DNA of 64,000 bases from Membranihabitans marinus. GTDB taxonomy: Bacteria; Bacteroidota; Bacteroidia; Chitinophagales; Saprospiraceae. Within the stretch, counting starts at the first letter, position 1. Each line of letters starts with the position of its first letter. The position numbers were made by a program, and so were the translations under genes. The stretch lies in the NCBI RefSeq assembly GCF_019802045.1, contig NZ_JAHVHU010000016.1, positions 1-64,000 of the forward strand, written 5' to 3'. Under the pieces are notes generated by a model. That model was given only the letters and a program-made list of their open reading frames with translations, had not been told where the DNA came from and searched no databases. Below are positions 16,932 through 27,600 of the stretch, in pieces.

Positions 16932-19352
16932 TTACTTTATAAACTGGACTTCCGGATGCAATACCATGACCCAGAAGTAGTCTTGTATGATATTGGTATC
17001 GGGGGACGGACCTAAAGCTTGCAAAGCGACATCTTTTTCGTCAGATAAGGGCAATCGTCCAAGTAAATTCATATAGGTGTGATCGATGAGGTCTTCAGGC
17101 TCATTGTACGTGTTTTTCCATTGCTCGGCACCTTGAGCCAGTGCCTGGGTCAGTCGTGTTCCATTTGTTAATTCCAGAGCCTGAATCAGGTTGGGTTGGT
17201 CATTCCGATTGGTGACCACGACCTCCCGGTTGGGTCGGCCCAGTGCGGTGAGAAAGGCATTGTTAGCCACTTGCGATGCCCGGATAAAGTTGGTGTCCCG
17301 GTTCTCGGGGTTAAATTTCATTTCCTTTGAGGTAAACAAAGAGCCAAAATTTGAACTGACCATGTCTGAAAATTGCTCCGCAGTGATTTTCCGGAGGACA
17401 GGACCTCTGAATGTATACCCTTCTTCCCGTAAAGCCAGGTTATTGTCCACAGGGATTGCCGGCAACTGATATGCTCGGGAGGTCACGATGGTGTAAATCA
17501 GATTTTTTAGATCAAATCCATTGCCGACAAAATTGACCGCCAACCAATCCAGCAGATCCTGACTCCACGGGAGCTGATCCATCTCATCCACTGGTTCTAC
17601 AATGCCCCGGCCCATGAGCTGCGCCCAGATCCGGTTGACCATGGTGCGGTATAGCCGGCCATTATTTGTGTCTGTCAGCTTCGTCGCCATCTCTTCCAGC
17701 CGGTTCTCGCGGGAGGCTGTACTATCGATGGTTCCCAGCTCTTTCCAGAGCAAGCGGGTCTCCGCCATTTCTCCGGTGGGCTTATCGCAACGATTGATCT
17801 CCATGGTCACCTCCGAGAATATGTTTGCAAAGCCATAGGCATCTTTCAGCTTCCAATCACTAATGAAGCTGTCGTGGCAGGAAGCGCACTTGAGGTTAAG
17901 TCCAAGCATCACCTGGGCCACGTTTTGTGCAGCCTGCATCTCGGTGCGTTGACTGGCATTTACCACACCCCGCCACTGAATGCCGGCGATAAACCCTTTG
18001 GAGCTTTCATCCGGACTTAGGAGCTCCCGGGCCATGTCCTGATAGGGTTTGTTGTCGACTAATGATTTAAAAAGCCATTCAGTGATCCCGTAACGCCCCT
18101 TTGTGATGTAACCCGTCCCGGTATAATCATTGCGAAGGATGTCGTTCCAAAATGTGAGCCAGTGAAGCGCATAGCTTTCTTCTTGATCCAATAATTCACG
18201 TGCCCATTTTTGACGTTTCTCCGGGTGTGGATCTTCCACAAATTGATGAATTTCTTCGGACGATGGGTTTAAGCCGACAATGTCCAGATAGATGCGTCGC
18301 AGATAGGTGCGATCATCAACCGGCTCATCCCAGGATAGATTCTTACTGGAGAAATACTGGTCCACCCACACATCGATTTTGTTGTCAAACCGGGAAGTAT
18401 CGGCGGGCCATTCCGGGTAACGCGGTGCCAGCGGAGCATTCCTGAATATCTTCAGATCTTCAGCATTTTCCGGCCACCAGGCGCCGTTTTGCACCCATAT
18501 GGAGATCATTTTTATCTGTGCGGGTGTAAGTAAGTCCCCTTTATTGGGCATCACGTCATCGTGGCCTTTCGGCAAACTAATCCGGCGGATGAGTTCACTG
18601 TTTTCTGGATCGCCTGCTGTGATCACCGGCCCGTTTTCTCCACCTTTAAATACTAGTTTCCGATCATCAAGCCGGAGACCGCCCTTGATCTTATCGGAGC
18701 TGTGGCACCGGTAACAGGTGTGTGCAAACACAGTCCGGACTCCGGTCAGCAATTTAAGTTTTGCTTGTTCTGAAATTGCACTGGTATCTTGTTCATAAAT
18801 AGCGAGGTCAATATTCAGATCCGCTGCTGTGTTTGCAGGTGGTGCCGATGCCCCCGGGAGGACTTCGGTCAGATAATCAGGACCATGGGTGAGCATAGCT
18901 CCATAATGACCTGTGAATACCAGTGCGATGGCGGACAATATCAATGTGCTCCGATAGGCTATGATCCGACTGCGGATCGGTTGTCGTTGCTCCAAAGTAT
19001 GGAGGCCCAGAGCCACCAGGCTAAGTACAGCGGTGGCGATACCCAACTTTTGGTGAAGATCTACTCCGGCACCTTCATAGCCATCCTGAACCATTAACAG
19101 ATATCCCATTCCCGCTGATGCCACAGCGCTGATAGCTCCTGTCCAAAGCATAAGTTCGATTGTCGATCGCCATCTGGATGAAAACTGTTTGATTGAGATG
19201 ATTTCCAGTACAGCTGCCACCAATAAAAGACTGATCGGGAAATGTACGATCATGGGGTGCAGCCGCCCGAGGAATTGCCACAGCCAAAATGGATCGGATT
19301 CCAGTAGAATTTGTTGAATTAATGGTATTGATAGTGCTATCATTCTACACAA
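16932..19352 (-). CDS. Membrane-anchored cytochrome with DUF1549 and DUF1553 (planctomycete type)
   Basis: An 806-residue protein. The N-terminal 155 residues form four or five membrane spans of DUF2231 type (GRLHPMIVHFPISLLL at residues 29-44). A planctomycete-type cytochrome c domain follows with the heme site CYRCH at 213-217 and a late MPNKGD near 270. DUF1549 covers about 320-520 and has a second CxxCH (CASCHDS), and DUF1553 covers the C-terminal part (RMVNRIWAQLMGRGIVEP). It is presumably a periplasmic redox or carbohydrate-processing protein working with the DUF1501 product. The fusion of a membrane module to the cytochrome is the usual Bacteroidota form. Confidence in the domains is high, in the function low. 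Confidence 0.9.
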   Translation of the reverse strand: MCRMIALSIPLIQQILLESDPFWLWQFLGRLHPMIVHFPISLLLVAAVLEIISIKQFSSRWRSTIELMLWTGAISAVASAGMGYLLMVQDGYEGAGVDLHQKLGIATAVLSLVALGLHTLEQRQPIRSRIIAYRSTLILSAIALVFTGHYGAMLTHGPDYLTEVLPGASAPPANTAADLNIDLAIYEQDTSAISEQAKLKLLTGVRTVFAHTCYRCHSSDKIKGGLRLDDRKLVFKGGENGPVITAGDPENSELIRRISLPKGHDDVMPNKGDLLTPAQIKMISIWVQNGAWWPENAEDLKIFRNAPLAPRYPEWPADTSRFDNKIDVWVDQYFSSKNLSWDEPVDDRTYLRRIYLDIVGLNPSSEEIHQFVEDPHPEKRQKWARELLDQEESYALHWLTFWNDILRNDYTGTGYITKGRYGITEWLFKSLVDNKPYQDMARELLSPDESSKGFIAGIQWRGVVNASQRTEMQAAQNVAQVMLGLNLKCASCHDSFISDWKLKDAYGFANIFSEVTMEINRCDKPTGEMAETRLLWKELGTIDSTASRENRLEEMATKLTDTNNGRLYRTMVNRIWAQLMGRGIVEPVDEMDQLPWSQDLLDWLAVNFVGNGFDLKNLIYTIVTSRAYQLPAIPVDNNLALREEGYTFRGPVLRKITAEQFSDMVSSNFGSLFTSKEMKFNPENRDTNFIRASQVANNAFLTALGRPNREVVVTNRNDQPNLIQALELTNGTRLTQALAQGAEQWKNTYNEPEDLIDHTYMNLLGRLPLSDEKDVALQALGPSPDTNIIQDYFWVMVLHPEVQFIK

Positions 19353-19510
19353 CTTAAATATAAAGGAAATTTTTGATCCTCCCGTTAACCTCCTTTAGCG
19401 GGGAATATTTTTCGTAAACCGGTCACCTCCCCAAAACAAGCACAATTATCCACTTTTTCCTTTTTAGGGGAACAAATATCCCTCGCCGGCGGGGAGTAAA
19501 GGGGATATCC
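19353..19510. repeat. G/C-run-rich spacer, possible degenerate interspersed repeat
   Basis: Between two minus-strand genes the DNA switches to runs of C and G with repeated TTAG(C)GGGGAA-like words (near 19396 and 19464) and a CCGGCGGGGAG block near 19488. It does not code. The composition differs from ordinary AT-rich spacers here and resembles fragments of dispersed palindromic elements. Confidence 0.35.
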
Positions 19511-22500
19511 TCACTCCATCGCATGATCTTCCAATAATTCCTGAGGATCATAAAATCCTTCCTTATCTGCTATTTTGGCTCGCACCTCTCTAACTGCTTC
19601 TGGTTTTATCACGGATGATTTATTCCCAAAAGAGTTTCTGACATAAGTCAGGACTGCAGCCATTTCCCGGTCATCCAATAGTCCGCCGAAGGGGGTCATG
19701 GGTACCTGCCCGGGGTATTCCTTGTCCAGGACGGTAATGGGGCCAAGCAAACCTTTTAAGGTAAGTTTGATCAATCGTTCTTCAGAGCCATTTACCCACC
19801 TTGTCCCGGCCAGCGGTGGAAATTGTGAGGCGGCCAATCCTTTCCCGTCGGCTTGATGGCAGGTAATGCAATAACCGTCTCGTTCATATATGTCTTTCCC
19901 AAGGATGAATAGCTCTTTCGCCTCCCCTTTCAGGTCGGTTAAATTTTCTTTTTTGGCATGATCTTTCACGGATAATTTTTGAATGTGGGCCACAGCGGTT
20001 TTGTATGGACCTTCCATCCACTTGTCAAGTGGTTTTTTCTTCGCTTCCTCCAGAATAGCCAGACCGGTTTCTTCATCCAGCCAGCTGGCCGCTACGATGG
20101 CCTCCAGGCGCACCCGGCCATGTTCATCCCGGACTGCCTGCATGAGCAGGTCGGCCTGATCCTTGACCTGATGTCCGGTGTAGCGCAACACCCGTACGGC
20201 GGCTGTCCGTACATGATAATCCTCAGCTTCAAGCAGTCTTCTCAGCAGTTTTTGATCCACCTGATCCAAACCCCAGGATACCCATAGGGCTTCGAGGAGA
20301 TGGTGCTCGTATTTTGGATCATTTTTATCCAGGTTGTTGATCCAGTTGTTTAATGTGGGCAATACTTCTTCGGCATCTCTGCCGCGGAGTTCTCTTCGGG
20401 TCCGGTAGCGGGTCCGGTCTTCGTGCAGCTTCAGGTTGTCGAGCAGAATGGGAATGGACGCACCGTCGATTTTGGCCGGTTCCACCAAAGGTCGTTCTGG
20501 GTAAGTGATGCGGTATATTCGGCCGTGGACGTGATCACGTAACGGATCTCTGGCGTTGTGCTGCATGTGACCGATCAGGACATTGTGCCAATCCAAAAAG
20601 TAGAGCGAACCATCGGGTGCAAATTCCATATCTACGGGGCGGAAATTTTTATCGGAGTCACTCCACACGAGGTCTTGTCGGTGTTCGCTGTGGTATCCGG
20701 TGCCATCATCTTTCATCACATGTTGTTTCATACCGAGAAAACCGATGGTGTTGTTAATCAACAGATCTCCTTGTACTTCCTCCGGAAAATGGCGGCTCGA
20801 GATAAATTCCAGGCCGGATGTAGGACGTACCCGGTGTGCGGGTTCGATCAGATCTCTGGACTTATAATTCCCATGGCCGTATAGTGGGACGACGCTTCCG
20901 GGCATCATCCAACGAACTGCAGGACCTGACGTTTCAGCAAAGAAGTTTTGTCCCCAGCGATCAAAAGCAATTCCCCAGGGATTGGGGATGGAAACCTGTG
21001 AAGTACGCTCCAATTTATGTCTTTGTGGGTTGTAACGGTAAAAGCCACCATTGGTGCCCCGGACTGTGCCGTAAGAGGTTTCTACGTTGGTATGCAGAAA
21101 AACACCTTCTCCCATGTAAATGGCGCCGGAAGGGTCAGCGGTGTATGCACTGTGGGCATGATGGGTATCGTGATCATCGAAACCGCTCAGGAGAATCACA
21201 CTCGTATCAGCCCGATCATCACCGTCCAGGTCTGTATAAAGTTTTAAGTTGGTCCCCTGTGAGACATACACGCCTTCCGGCGCCAGTTCAAACCCAACGG
21301 GCAGGTGAAGGCTGTCTGCAAAAATAATTTCTCGATCAGCTTTTCCATCTCCGTTGGTATCTTCATAAATGAGGAGTTTGTCATTGGGCTTGGCATCTCC
21401 GGGTTTGTAATGCGGATAGGTGGGCATCACGGCGACCCACAGCCGACCTTTATTATCAAAAGACATCTGGACGGGGTTCGCCAGTTCGGGGAATTCCTCT
21501 TCGGATGCGAACAGCTCCACTTGGTATCCCGGAGCGGTCTTCAGTGAATGAAGGGCATCTTCGCCATACAAATATTTGACATCGCCGTTTTTTCTCGAAG
21601 GTTTGTAGTTGGTTTCTACTTCCGGTAAATCTCGGGTGCGTGCATCTGCAGCAGCCAGATCCATTTTTTTGCCTTGGGATGCAGCCATCCAGATCGCGCT
21701 GTCCCGGTTGGTCGTCATTTGGCGTATTTTTTCTATTTCATACGGATAGTTGTCCGGTCCGAAGGGATCGTATCGGCGACCATAGGCATGAACGCCATTC
21801 GGTATTTTAATATCGTTGTGCCACATCCAGTTTTTTTCCTGAACGGCCTCGTGAATCAGTGATTCATGTTTTGCTGCTTTTCGCTTGCCCGATCCAAATA
21901 TTTCGTCTGCGAGGAACGCACCGAAACGGAGGTATGCTTTTTCGGTTAACTGACTGCCATCGATGGTCATCGGTTCATCGGCATCTTCTATCCATTTTTT
22001 AGTGGGCGTATAGGCATCGACAAAGTGGATATCATGTGAATCAGCGACCTCGCGCATTCCTTCCATGTAGAGTTTTAGGTTTTTGTTTTCCTGAACTCCG
22101 TCTGGAACACTCATATCATCTGAACGATCTTCAAAAGCAATGGGCGATACAAGGACCAGTTGAGTGGAGGTGTCCCCATTGTAGTTCATGGAGTCGGTGT
22201 GCTGGATAAAAGCATCGAGTTCTGCTTTGAAATTATCCAGATTTTCTTCACCCTGGAACGATTCACTGTATCCGAAAAAAGCGATAATCACATCAGCTTC
22301 CAGATTAGTGATCCATTCATCTTCTGTCGGAAAATGCCCTCTGCTTCCCGATGGATTCGCAAATTCTGTTTGAAATTCTTCTGCACCGGGGAAGGCCCAG
22401 GGTGAGTTGCGACTGGAATGTGGCCGAAATCCTGGAGTGTTGCCCGGATCGCACATGTTTCGTATGACGAGATGTCGGTCCGGGTGCCGAACCTGCATTT

Positions 22501-22759
22501 CAGTCTCAAAAGGGCCGTATTCCATCATCCTGGAGCCCAGGTTGTTTCCGATCAATACGATGTTCATATTGTCTTCTACAGCGATAGCACCTTCGTGTGT
22601 GGTCTGACAACTAACCATCAGCATCAAGAGGGGGAGCAAGAGGTAGGTCCAGGGGAAGGAGTGATTTCCTCCTCCGTTCCGCAAGTGCTTCGGGGAGGAG
22701 CTATGGTGGGCAAGAAGGTTGCAGCTGCGATTGGAGTAAAAAAGAGGCCGGTTTTTCAT
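19511..22759 (-). CDS. Large lipoprotein: SGNH-like, membrane-bound dehydrogenase, HEAT and cytochrome c domains
   Basis: A 1082-residue exported protein. A lipobox (LMVSC, Cys51) follows a hydrophobic run. An SGNH/GDSL-like domain covers roughly 60-290. A beta-propeller of the putative membrane-bound dehydrogenase family (PQQ-glucose-dehydrogenase-like, with many DxDGDGxAD-type loops) covers roughly 400-760. HEAT-like helices cover 800-920, and a C-terminal cytochrome c has CITCH at about 964-968. This is the PVC-type CxxCH architecture, a presumed periplasmic electron-donating dehydrogenase for sugars. The signal peptide is odd: more than 35 residues with little hydrophobicity precede the core, and that part is encoded by a G+C-rich palindrome (22669-22700). 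The true start may lie elsewhere or the N-terminus may have been altered. It shares a strand and probably a role with the downstream cytochrome and DUF1501 genes. Confidence 0.88.
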   Translation of the reverse strand: MKNRPLFYSNRSCNLLAHHSSSPKHLRNGGGNHSFPWTYLLLPLLMLMVSCQTTHEGAIAVEDNMNIVLIGNNLGSRMMEYGPFETEMQVRHPDRHLVIRNMCDPGNTPGFRPHSSRNSPWAFPGAEEFQTEFANPSGSRGHFPTEDEWITNLEADVIIAFFGYSESFQGEENLDNFKAELDAFIQHTDSMNYNGDTSTQLVLVSPIAFEDRSDDMSVPDGVQENKNLKLYMEGMREVADSHDIHFVDAYTPTKKWIEDADEPMTIDGSQLTEKAYLRFGAFLADEIFGSGKRKAAKHESLIHEAVQEKNWMWHNDIKIPNGVHAYGRRYDPFGPDNYPYEIEKIRQMTTNRDSAIWMAASQGKKMDLAAADARTRDLPEVETNYKPSRKNGDVKYLYGEDALHSLKTAPGYQVELFASEEEFPELANPVQMSFDNKGRLWVAVMPTYPHYKPGDAKPNDKLLIYEDTNGDGKADREIIFADSLHLPVGFELAPEGVYVSQGTNLKLYTDLDGDDRADTSVILLSGFDDHDTHHAHSAYTADPSGAIYMGEGVFLHTNVETSYGTVRGTNGGFYRYNPQRHKLERTSQVSIPNPWGIAFDRWGQNFFAETSGPAVRWMMPGSVVPLYGHGNYKSRDLIEPAHRVRPTSGLEFISSRHFPEEVQGDLLINNTIGFLGMKQHVMKDDGTGYHSEHRQDLVWSDSDKNFRPVDMEFAPDGSLYFLDWHNVLIGHMQHNARDPLRDHVHGRIYRITYPERPLVEPAKIDGASIPILLDNLKLHEDRTRYRTRRELRGRDAEEVLPTLNNWINNLDKNDPKYEHHLLEALWVSWGLDQVDQKLLRRLLEAEDYHVRTAAVRVLRYTGHQVKDQADLLMQAVRDEHGRVRLEAIVAASWLDEETGLAILEEAKKKPLDKWMEGPYKTAVAHIQKLSVKDHAKKENLTDLKGEAKELFILGKDIYERDGYCITCHQADGKGLAASQFPPLAGTRWVNGSEERLIKLTLKGLLGPITVLDKEYPGQVPMTPFGGLLDDREMAAVLTYVRNSFGNKSSVIKPEAVREVRAKIADKEGFYDPQELLEDHAME
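22669..22700. repeat. Palindrome inside the signal-peptide region of the 1082-residue gene
   Basis: Perfect 7-base arms CTCCTCC (22669-22675) and GGAGGAG (22694-22700) enclose an 18-base centre, all within the first 35 codons of the gene. It resembles a REP-like element that has been read into the coding sequence. Confidence 0.55.
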
Positions 22760-23158
22760 ATGATATAATGTCTGTGTAGCAGGCTCGATGTCAATCCGTA
22801 AAATATGGAATTGTTAGCTTCCTGAAATCATTGCGGAGGTATCGGATTCCTGTTCCTGTGATCGATTCAGGCTCAATGTAATCAAAAGGATTAAATCTTC
22901 TTACCTACCATTGCCTATAATTGATTTACAAATGCATTGAAATGCTGTATTCGTTGGGAATTCTCCTGACGGAATAAGAGATGAATAAAATTCTGATGGA
23001 TGTTAAAACATCCTAATTCAATAATAGCCTGCCTTAAGGACCAGAAGTTTATTTTAGTTTTTCCGTAAAAACACGGAATTTTGGAAACAGTATAACGCAG
23101 CCACGCCTTAGAGTAAGTACTTTTGACCATCAAAAGCAAGATGCTTTTGTTACATTCA
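22760..23158. other. Spacer with one inverted repeat
   Basis: No supported gene. A 103-codon minus-strand frame (22915-23226) overlaps the next gene and has no domain I recognise, although its C-terminal half looks protein-like. A perfect stem CAAAAGCA/TGCTTTTG (23131-23149) lies just after the stop of the FG-GAP gene. Confidence 0.4.
23131..23149 (-). terminator. Stem-loop downstream of the FG-GAP gene (weak terminator)
   Basis: The perfect 8-base arms CAAAAGCA and TGCTTTTG with a three-base loop lie 10 bases past the stop codon at 23159. On the minus strand only a short CTTTTG precedes ATGG, so there is no proper U-tract. It may attenuate rather than terminate. Confidence 0.4.
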
Positions 23159-24343
23159 CTACTCTTGCAAAAACACAAATACCCCCTTTTTATTGGCGGT
23201 GATGATATCTGGTTTACCATCACCATTGATGTCCTGAACGACCAAATTCAATCCGGAGCCGGAATCGTCATCGATCAGGTGTCGATTCCACTGCGGGGTA
23301 ATGCCCGGCACATATTCATACCAATACAATACTGCCGGGTCTTTCCCCCCCGGATCCTTTCCCATATGAGCATAATAGCGCTTCCCGGTAATAAAGTCTT
23401 TTTCTCCGTCGCCGTTGATATCAGCCACATACAAACTGTGGCTCTGTGACCAGGATTTATCGATCGGGTGGGTAACCCACTGGGTTGATCCATCCAACTG
23501 GGTTTTTTGTTCATGCCACCAGATACCATGTCGGTGTGCGGATGCGCTGAGAACATCATGATCCCCATCTTTGTCAATGTCATAGACATACATTTGGGAA
23601 CAGTCTTCCCCCAAATCTGCCGGGTGAAAAGTCCACTCTTCGGTGGTAGGGTCCTCTGGACCTTCCCACCAGCCTTTGGTAATGATCACATCCATCCGAC
23701 CATCGCGGTTAATATCTGCTACCCCCAGTCCGTGGGTGTATTGGTGGGTGCCCGGAATCCCTTCCTTGGCACTGATGATGTGTTTTTTCCAGGCGGTTTC
23801 TCCTTTTTCAGAGGGTGCTTCCAGCCAGATCAATTGTTTTCGTTTTGGGTCATTGCAGACAATGTCTTTCCGACCATCGCCATTCACATCCACGAAACGT
23901 GGACTTTCATTGCCCTGATGATCATGAATGGTATGGACGGTCCAATGCCCGTCTTTGTTTTGGGGATTCTCGTGCCACACCACTTCGCGACCCGGCCAAT
24001 TGACCCGGATCAGATCCACCCAGCCATCCTGGTTGACATCCATGCTAAAATTTAGAAATGAATTGCTGTAGGTCTTATCCGGTACGAAGGTGATCGGTTC
24101 CATGATTTCATGGGGTGTCCAGTCAGGAGCTTCAAACCAATAGGCCCCAGCCAGGACATCAAGGTGCCCGTCCTGGTTCACATCACCGACAGCGACACCT
24201 TCTGAGATAAACTCATTGGTGAGAATATGTTTTGTGAATTTGACCGGCTTTTGGTTGGTGGCCTTTTGTGCGTCGCTACGTGGAATAATCAGTAAAATAG
24301 AAAAAAGCAGAAAGCAAATGGCAGGGATGGTGTGGTTTTTCAT
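23159..24343 (-). CDS. Exported FG-GAP/VCBS repeat protein
   Basis: A 394-residue protein with a classic signal peptide (residues 1-25, cleavage likely after RSDAQ) followed by a seven-bladed-propeller-like array of VCBS/FG-GAP units. Each has a calcium-type loop of the form DxNxDGxxD (for example DVNQDGHLDVLAG, DINRDGRMDV, DIDKDGDHDV, DINGDGEKD, DINGDGKPD). There is no catalytic domain or sorting signal, so it is probably periplasmic or lipid-free extracellular, in sugar or protein binding. Such proteins are often encoded beside the PVC-type dehydrogenase found here immediately downstream. Confidence 0.88.
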   Translation of the reverse strand: MKNHTIPAICFLLFSILLIIPRSDAQKATNQKPVKFTKHILTNEFISEGVAVGDVNQDGHLDVLAGAYWFEAPDWTPHEIMEPITFVPDKTYSNSFLNFSMDVNQDGWVDLIRVNWPGREVVWHENPQNKDGHWTVHTIHDHQGNESPRFVDVNGDGRKDIVCNDPKRKQLIWLEAPSEKGETAWKKHIISAKEGIPGTHQYTHGLGVADINRDGRMDVIITKGWWEGPEDPTTEEWTFHPADLGEDCSQMYVYDIDKDGDHDVLSASAHRHGIWWHEQKTQLDGSTQWVTHPIDKSWSQSHSLYVADINGDGEKDFITGKRYYAHMGKDPGGKDPAVLYWYEYVPGITPQWNRHLIDDDSGSGLNLVVQDINGDGKPDIITANKKGVFVFLQE

Positions 24344-24565
24344 TTAAACAAAATATGACCTATTAAAAATGAACAGCAATATACACAATTCTTCCAATAG
24401 GAAAAGTAGTGAACTTTAGAAAACGTTTGATTGAAGGATGAACTGGCTTGATGGTGGTAATTCCAATAAATGCGGGAGGGATTGTTTGCGGAGCTGACTC
24501 TTCCATTGATCAGGTAAATAGTTTTAGTTTCAACTAAGAGCGGTGTTTTCAATTGAGGAGGGTAG

Positions 24566-24608
24566 TATAAAAGAAAACGGTGGATGATAAAAAATCACCC
24601 ACCGTTTT
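24566..24608 (-). terminator. Rho-independent terminator of the SprB-repeat gene
   Basis: Arms AAAACGGTGG-like and CCACCGTTTT (24574-24583 and 24599-24608), with inner pairing extending the stem to about 15 bases including a G-U pair, are followed on the minus strand by TTTTCTTTTAT. It starts about 30 bases after the stop codon at 24640. Confidence 0.8.
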
Positions 24609-24639
24609 TGTATGTATTAATTGACTCAATGCAGCACCA

Positions 24640-27600
24640 TTAGAACAAGGTAATTGTTTTGGTAAATAGCTCGTCTTTGGTTTGCAATTTGATAAAGTAG
24701 GTTCCCTTTTGGAGCCCTGATAGATTCATGTCAATAGTTGACTCCTTTACATTGGCAAAGTGCTCTTCTCTGACCAGTTGTCCTATACTGTTGATGATGG
24801 ATATGTTCAGGTTGGCAGCTTCCTTGAGCGATACTTCCAGAGAAATCAGACCTTCGGATGGGTTAGGAAAAACCTTCGTCGTTTTCGCTAGATTACTCTG
24901 ATATTTACTTCTTAACTTAATTGAAGCAGTTTGGTTTCTTTCTCGTTCTACTTTGAAAGGACCAGCAGTTAAGCTACATCCATTGGCATCCAGAACGGTC
25001 AGTTGATATGCTCCATCCGGGATGTTGTAAAGGTCTTCCTGGGAAGAGGTAAATCCTTCGGGCCCTGTCCACTCGTAGGTATACGGGTAAGTACCGCCTT
25101 GCACGGTGACTTGCACTTGACCATTCGCTGCACTGTCAGTAGCGTTCAATACAATACCATTCATCAAGAACAGGGAGTCCGGCTGTTCCAGGGTGATGGT
25201 ATTATTAATGATACACCCACTGTCATCCATTCCTTTTATGGTGTAGGTGCCGGCTGTCAAATTGGAAGCAGTGCCTCCTTTTTGACTCAATTTGTCATCC
25301 CAGATCAAGTAATATGCTTTGCTGGAGTCAGGTTTGTTTAATACAATTTGACCATCCGAAGCACCAAAGCAACTCGGGTGGGTGATTTCAAAATCCAATT
25401 CCACTGGAACGACGACTACATTAAAAGAACAAATATCATACGAACCATTTTCGTAAACGATTAAATAGGTGATGGGGGTGGTTCCTACGGGAAAGACGCT
25501 TCCACTACACAGACCTTCAATTTGAGTCATGGTATACTGTTGGTCAGATTCTATCTGCGGAACAGCATAGGACACCACAGAATTGCATTGATTCACCACG
25601 ATATCATCCGGGCATCCCTGGGGATCATCGGTTGGAGTTCGCTCTATTATAAAAGAAATGCTTAAAAAACAACCTTCTGAATCCGTCACGGTCACCTCGT
25701 GTATACCTACTGGTAAACCGGTTACCGATTTGGTTGTGGCACCCGTACTCCAATGATAGCTGTATGGAGCAGTGCCTCCTGTGACCAGCACGGTAGCATT
25801 GGCGTCCGCAGAATCCACTACAAAAGTGGATTCTATATTCAATACCAGATCGCACGCTTCCGGCGGATAAGGATCATATACTGGAACTGCAAAACTGATC
25901 GTCGTGGAACACCCATTATTATCCGTGACTTTCAAAGTGTAATTCCCCGGCAGGACAGAAATATAAGGATTCGTACTGCCTGTGCTCCACATGTACGTAT
26001 ATGGAGCCAGACCACCGGATACTTCAGCTTCTACGATAGACTGGTTGTCTGCCCCTCTTTTTATGTTTACAGAAACCTGAGGTTGTGATGGTTCCTGGAT
26101 CGTATAGGTATATTCCCGAACACATCCTCTTTGATCGGTGATACTTACGGTGTAATCGCCGGCCGTCAAATTTGATATATCTTGAGTGGTGGCGCCGTTT
26201 GACCACGAATACTGATAAGGTGAAACACCTCCTGTCACGGTCAAATCGATGGCTCCATTTTCTTCACCGGAGCAAATGGTGTTTGTGATATCTGCTATAG
26301 CGTTCACCTCACCCGGGTCTACAATAACTATGGTATCACCAGTGGAACAACTCTTTAGGAGATCTGTCGCTACGACACTTACGATGCCGGCACCTTGTAC
26401 GGTAGCCGATGTGCCATTTTCGTCGATAAGTACATCGCCTTCGATGACTTCCCATAGAATCTGAATGTTTGCTCCTGCTCCGAGTTGACTGTCATCAGCT
26501 GTAACAATGGCCTTCCCATCGCAATCCAGGAAGGCTGTATCTTTTTCAAACTCGAGAGCTCCAATACTTACCTCTGCAGTAACGGTGATGGTATCTGATA
26601 CCAAACATCCGGTGACCAGACTTATACCGGTAGCTACATACGTACCGGGGCCAGCAATAGTTAATTTTTGATCGTTGCCACCTAGGATTCTCCCCGCACT
26701 GCCGAGTTTTTCGAAATGAACAGTAATGCCATCATTGTTTATAAGTACAAGATCTGCAACATTCAAGCATCCCAGGTCATAAGTCACACCGGCATCAAAA
26801 TCCAAAATTGAGTTATCATCCTCGCTTCCTTCCCCGACAGTTACACTGTCACGGGCTTCGCAACCGGTAATGGCGTCGGATGCCACTGCTACATAGGTGC
26901 CAGGGGCTGCCACTTCCAATACCTTATTTGATGTTAGTACATTGCCACTTAAATTCTCCCAGACAAAAGAAGTGGCATCAGTAATGGCTTCGAGTTTTAG
27001 GTCATCCAAACACCCCAGGATACGGTCCGTTCCTGCATCAAGTAGAGGAATGTTTATATCGGCGGTCACTTCTACTTCTTTTTCGGAAACACAGCCCGTC
27101 AGGGGATCCAGGGCGGTGAATTTATAAATACCCGGGGTAGTCACTTCAAAGGTTTTGTCAAGAACTTCAACGCCGGTTTCAAGTTCAGGAATATCGACTA
27201 AAAGCTCTACGCCGTCGTCTGTAGAGATGCCCAAATCAATTACTTCATGGCATCCTAGTTCAAGGCTGCCGGTTATGTCGAGATTAGGTAGTTCAATTAG
27301 ATTTTTTATTTCGGCGTTCGCGGTATCCTTGCATCCGTTTTCATCTTCGATAAGTATCGAATAAATGCCCTCGGTAAGATCTGTAATGGTGTTTCCTTCG
27401 CCACCCAGATTGAGGATCTCGCCCAGATTAAGAATGCCCAGGTTGAGTCCGCCAGAGCCGCCCGTGGTAATCACTTCAATGCTACCCGTAGGATCTACAC
27501 AACTCAGAATGTCATCAATGTTTAAATCAATAATCTCTAGCGCATCGGGTTCTTCCACGGTGAAATCTACGGACTTAGTAGATGCTGCGCCTAAGAGGGG

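Noticed and set aside
22915-23226. 103-codon minus-strand frame beside the FG-GAP gene
   Set aside because: It overlaps the real gene and has no domain; parts look protein-like but not enough to call a gene.
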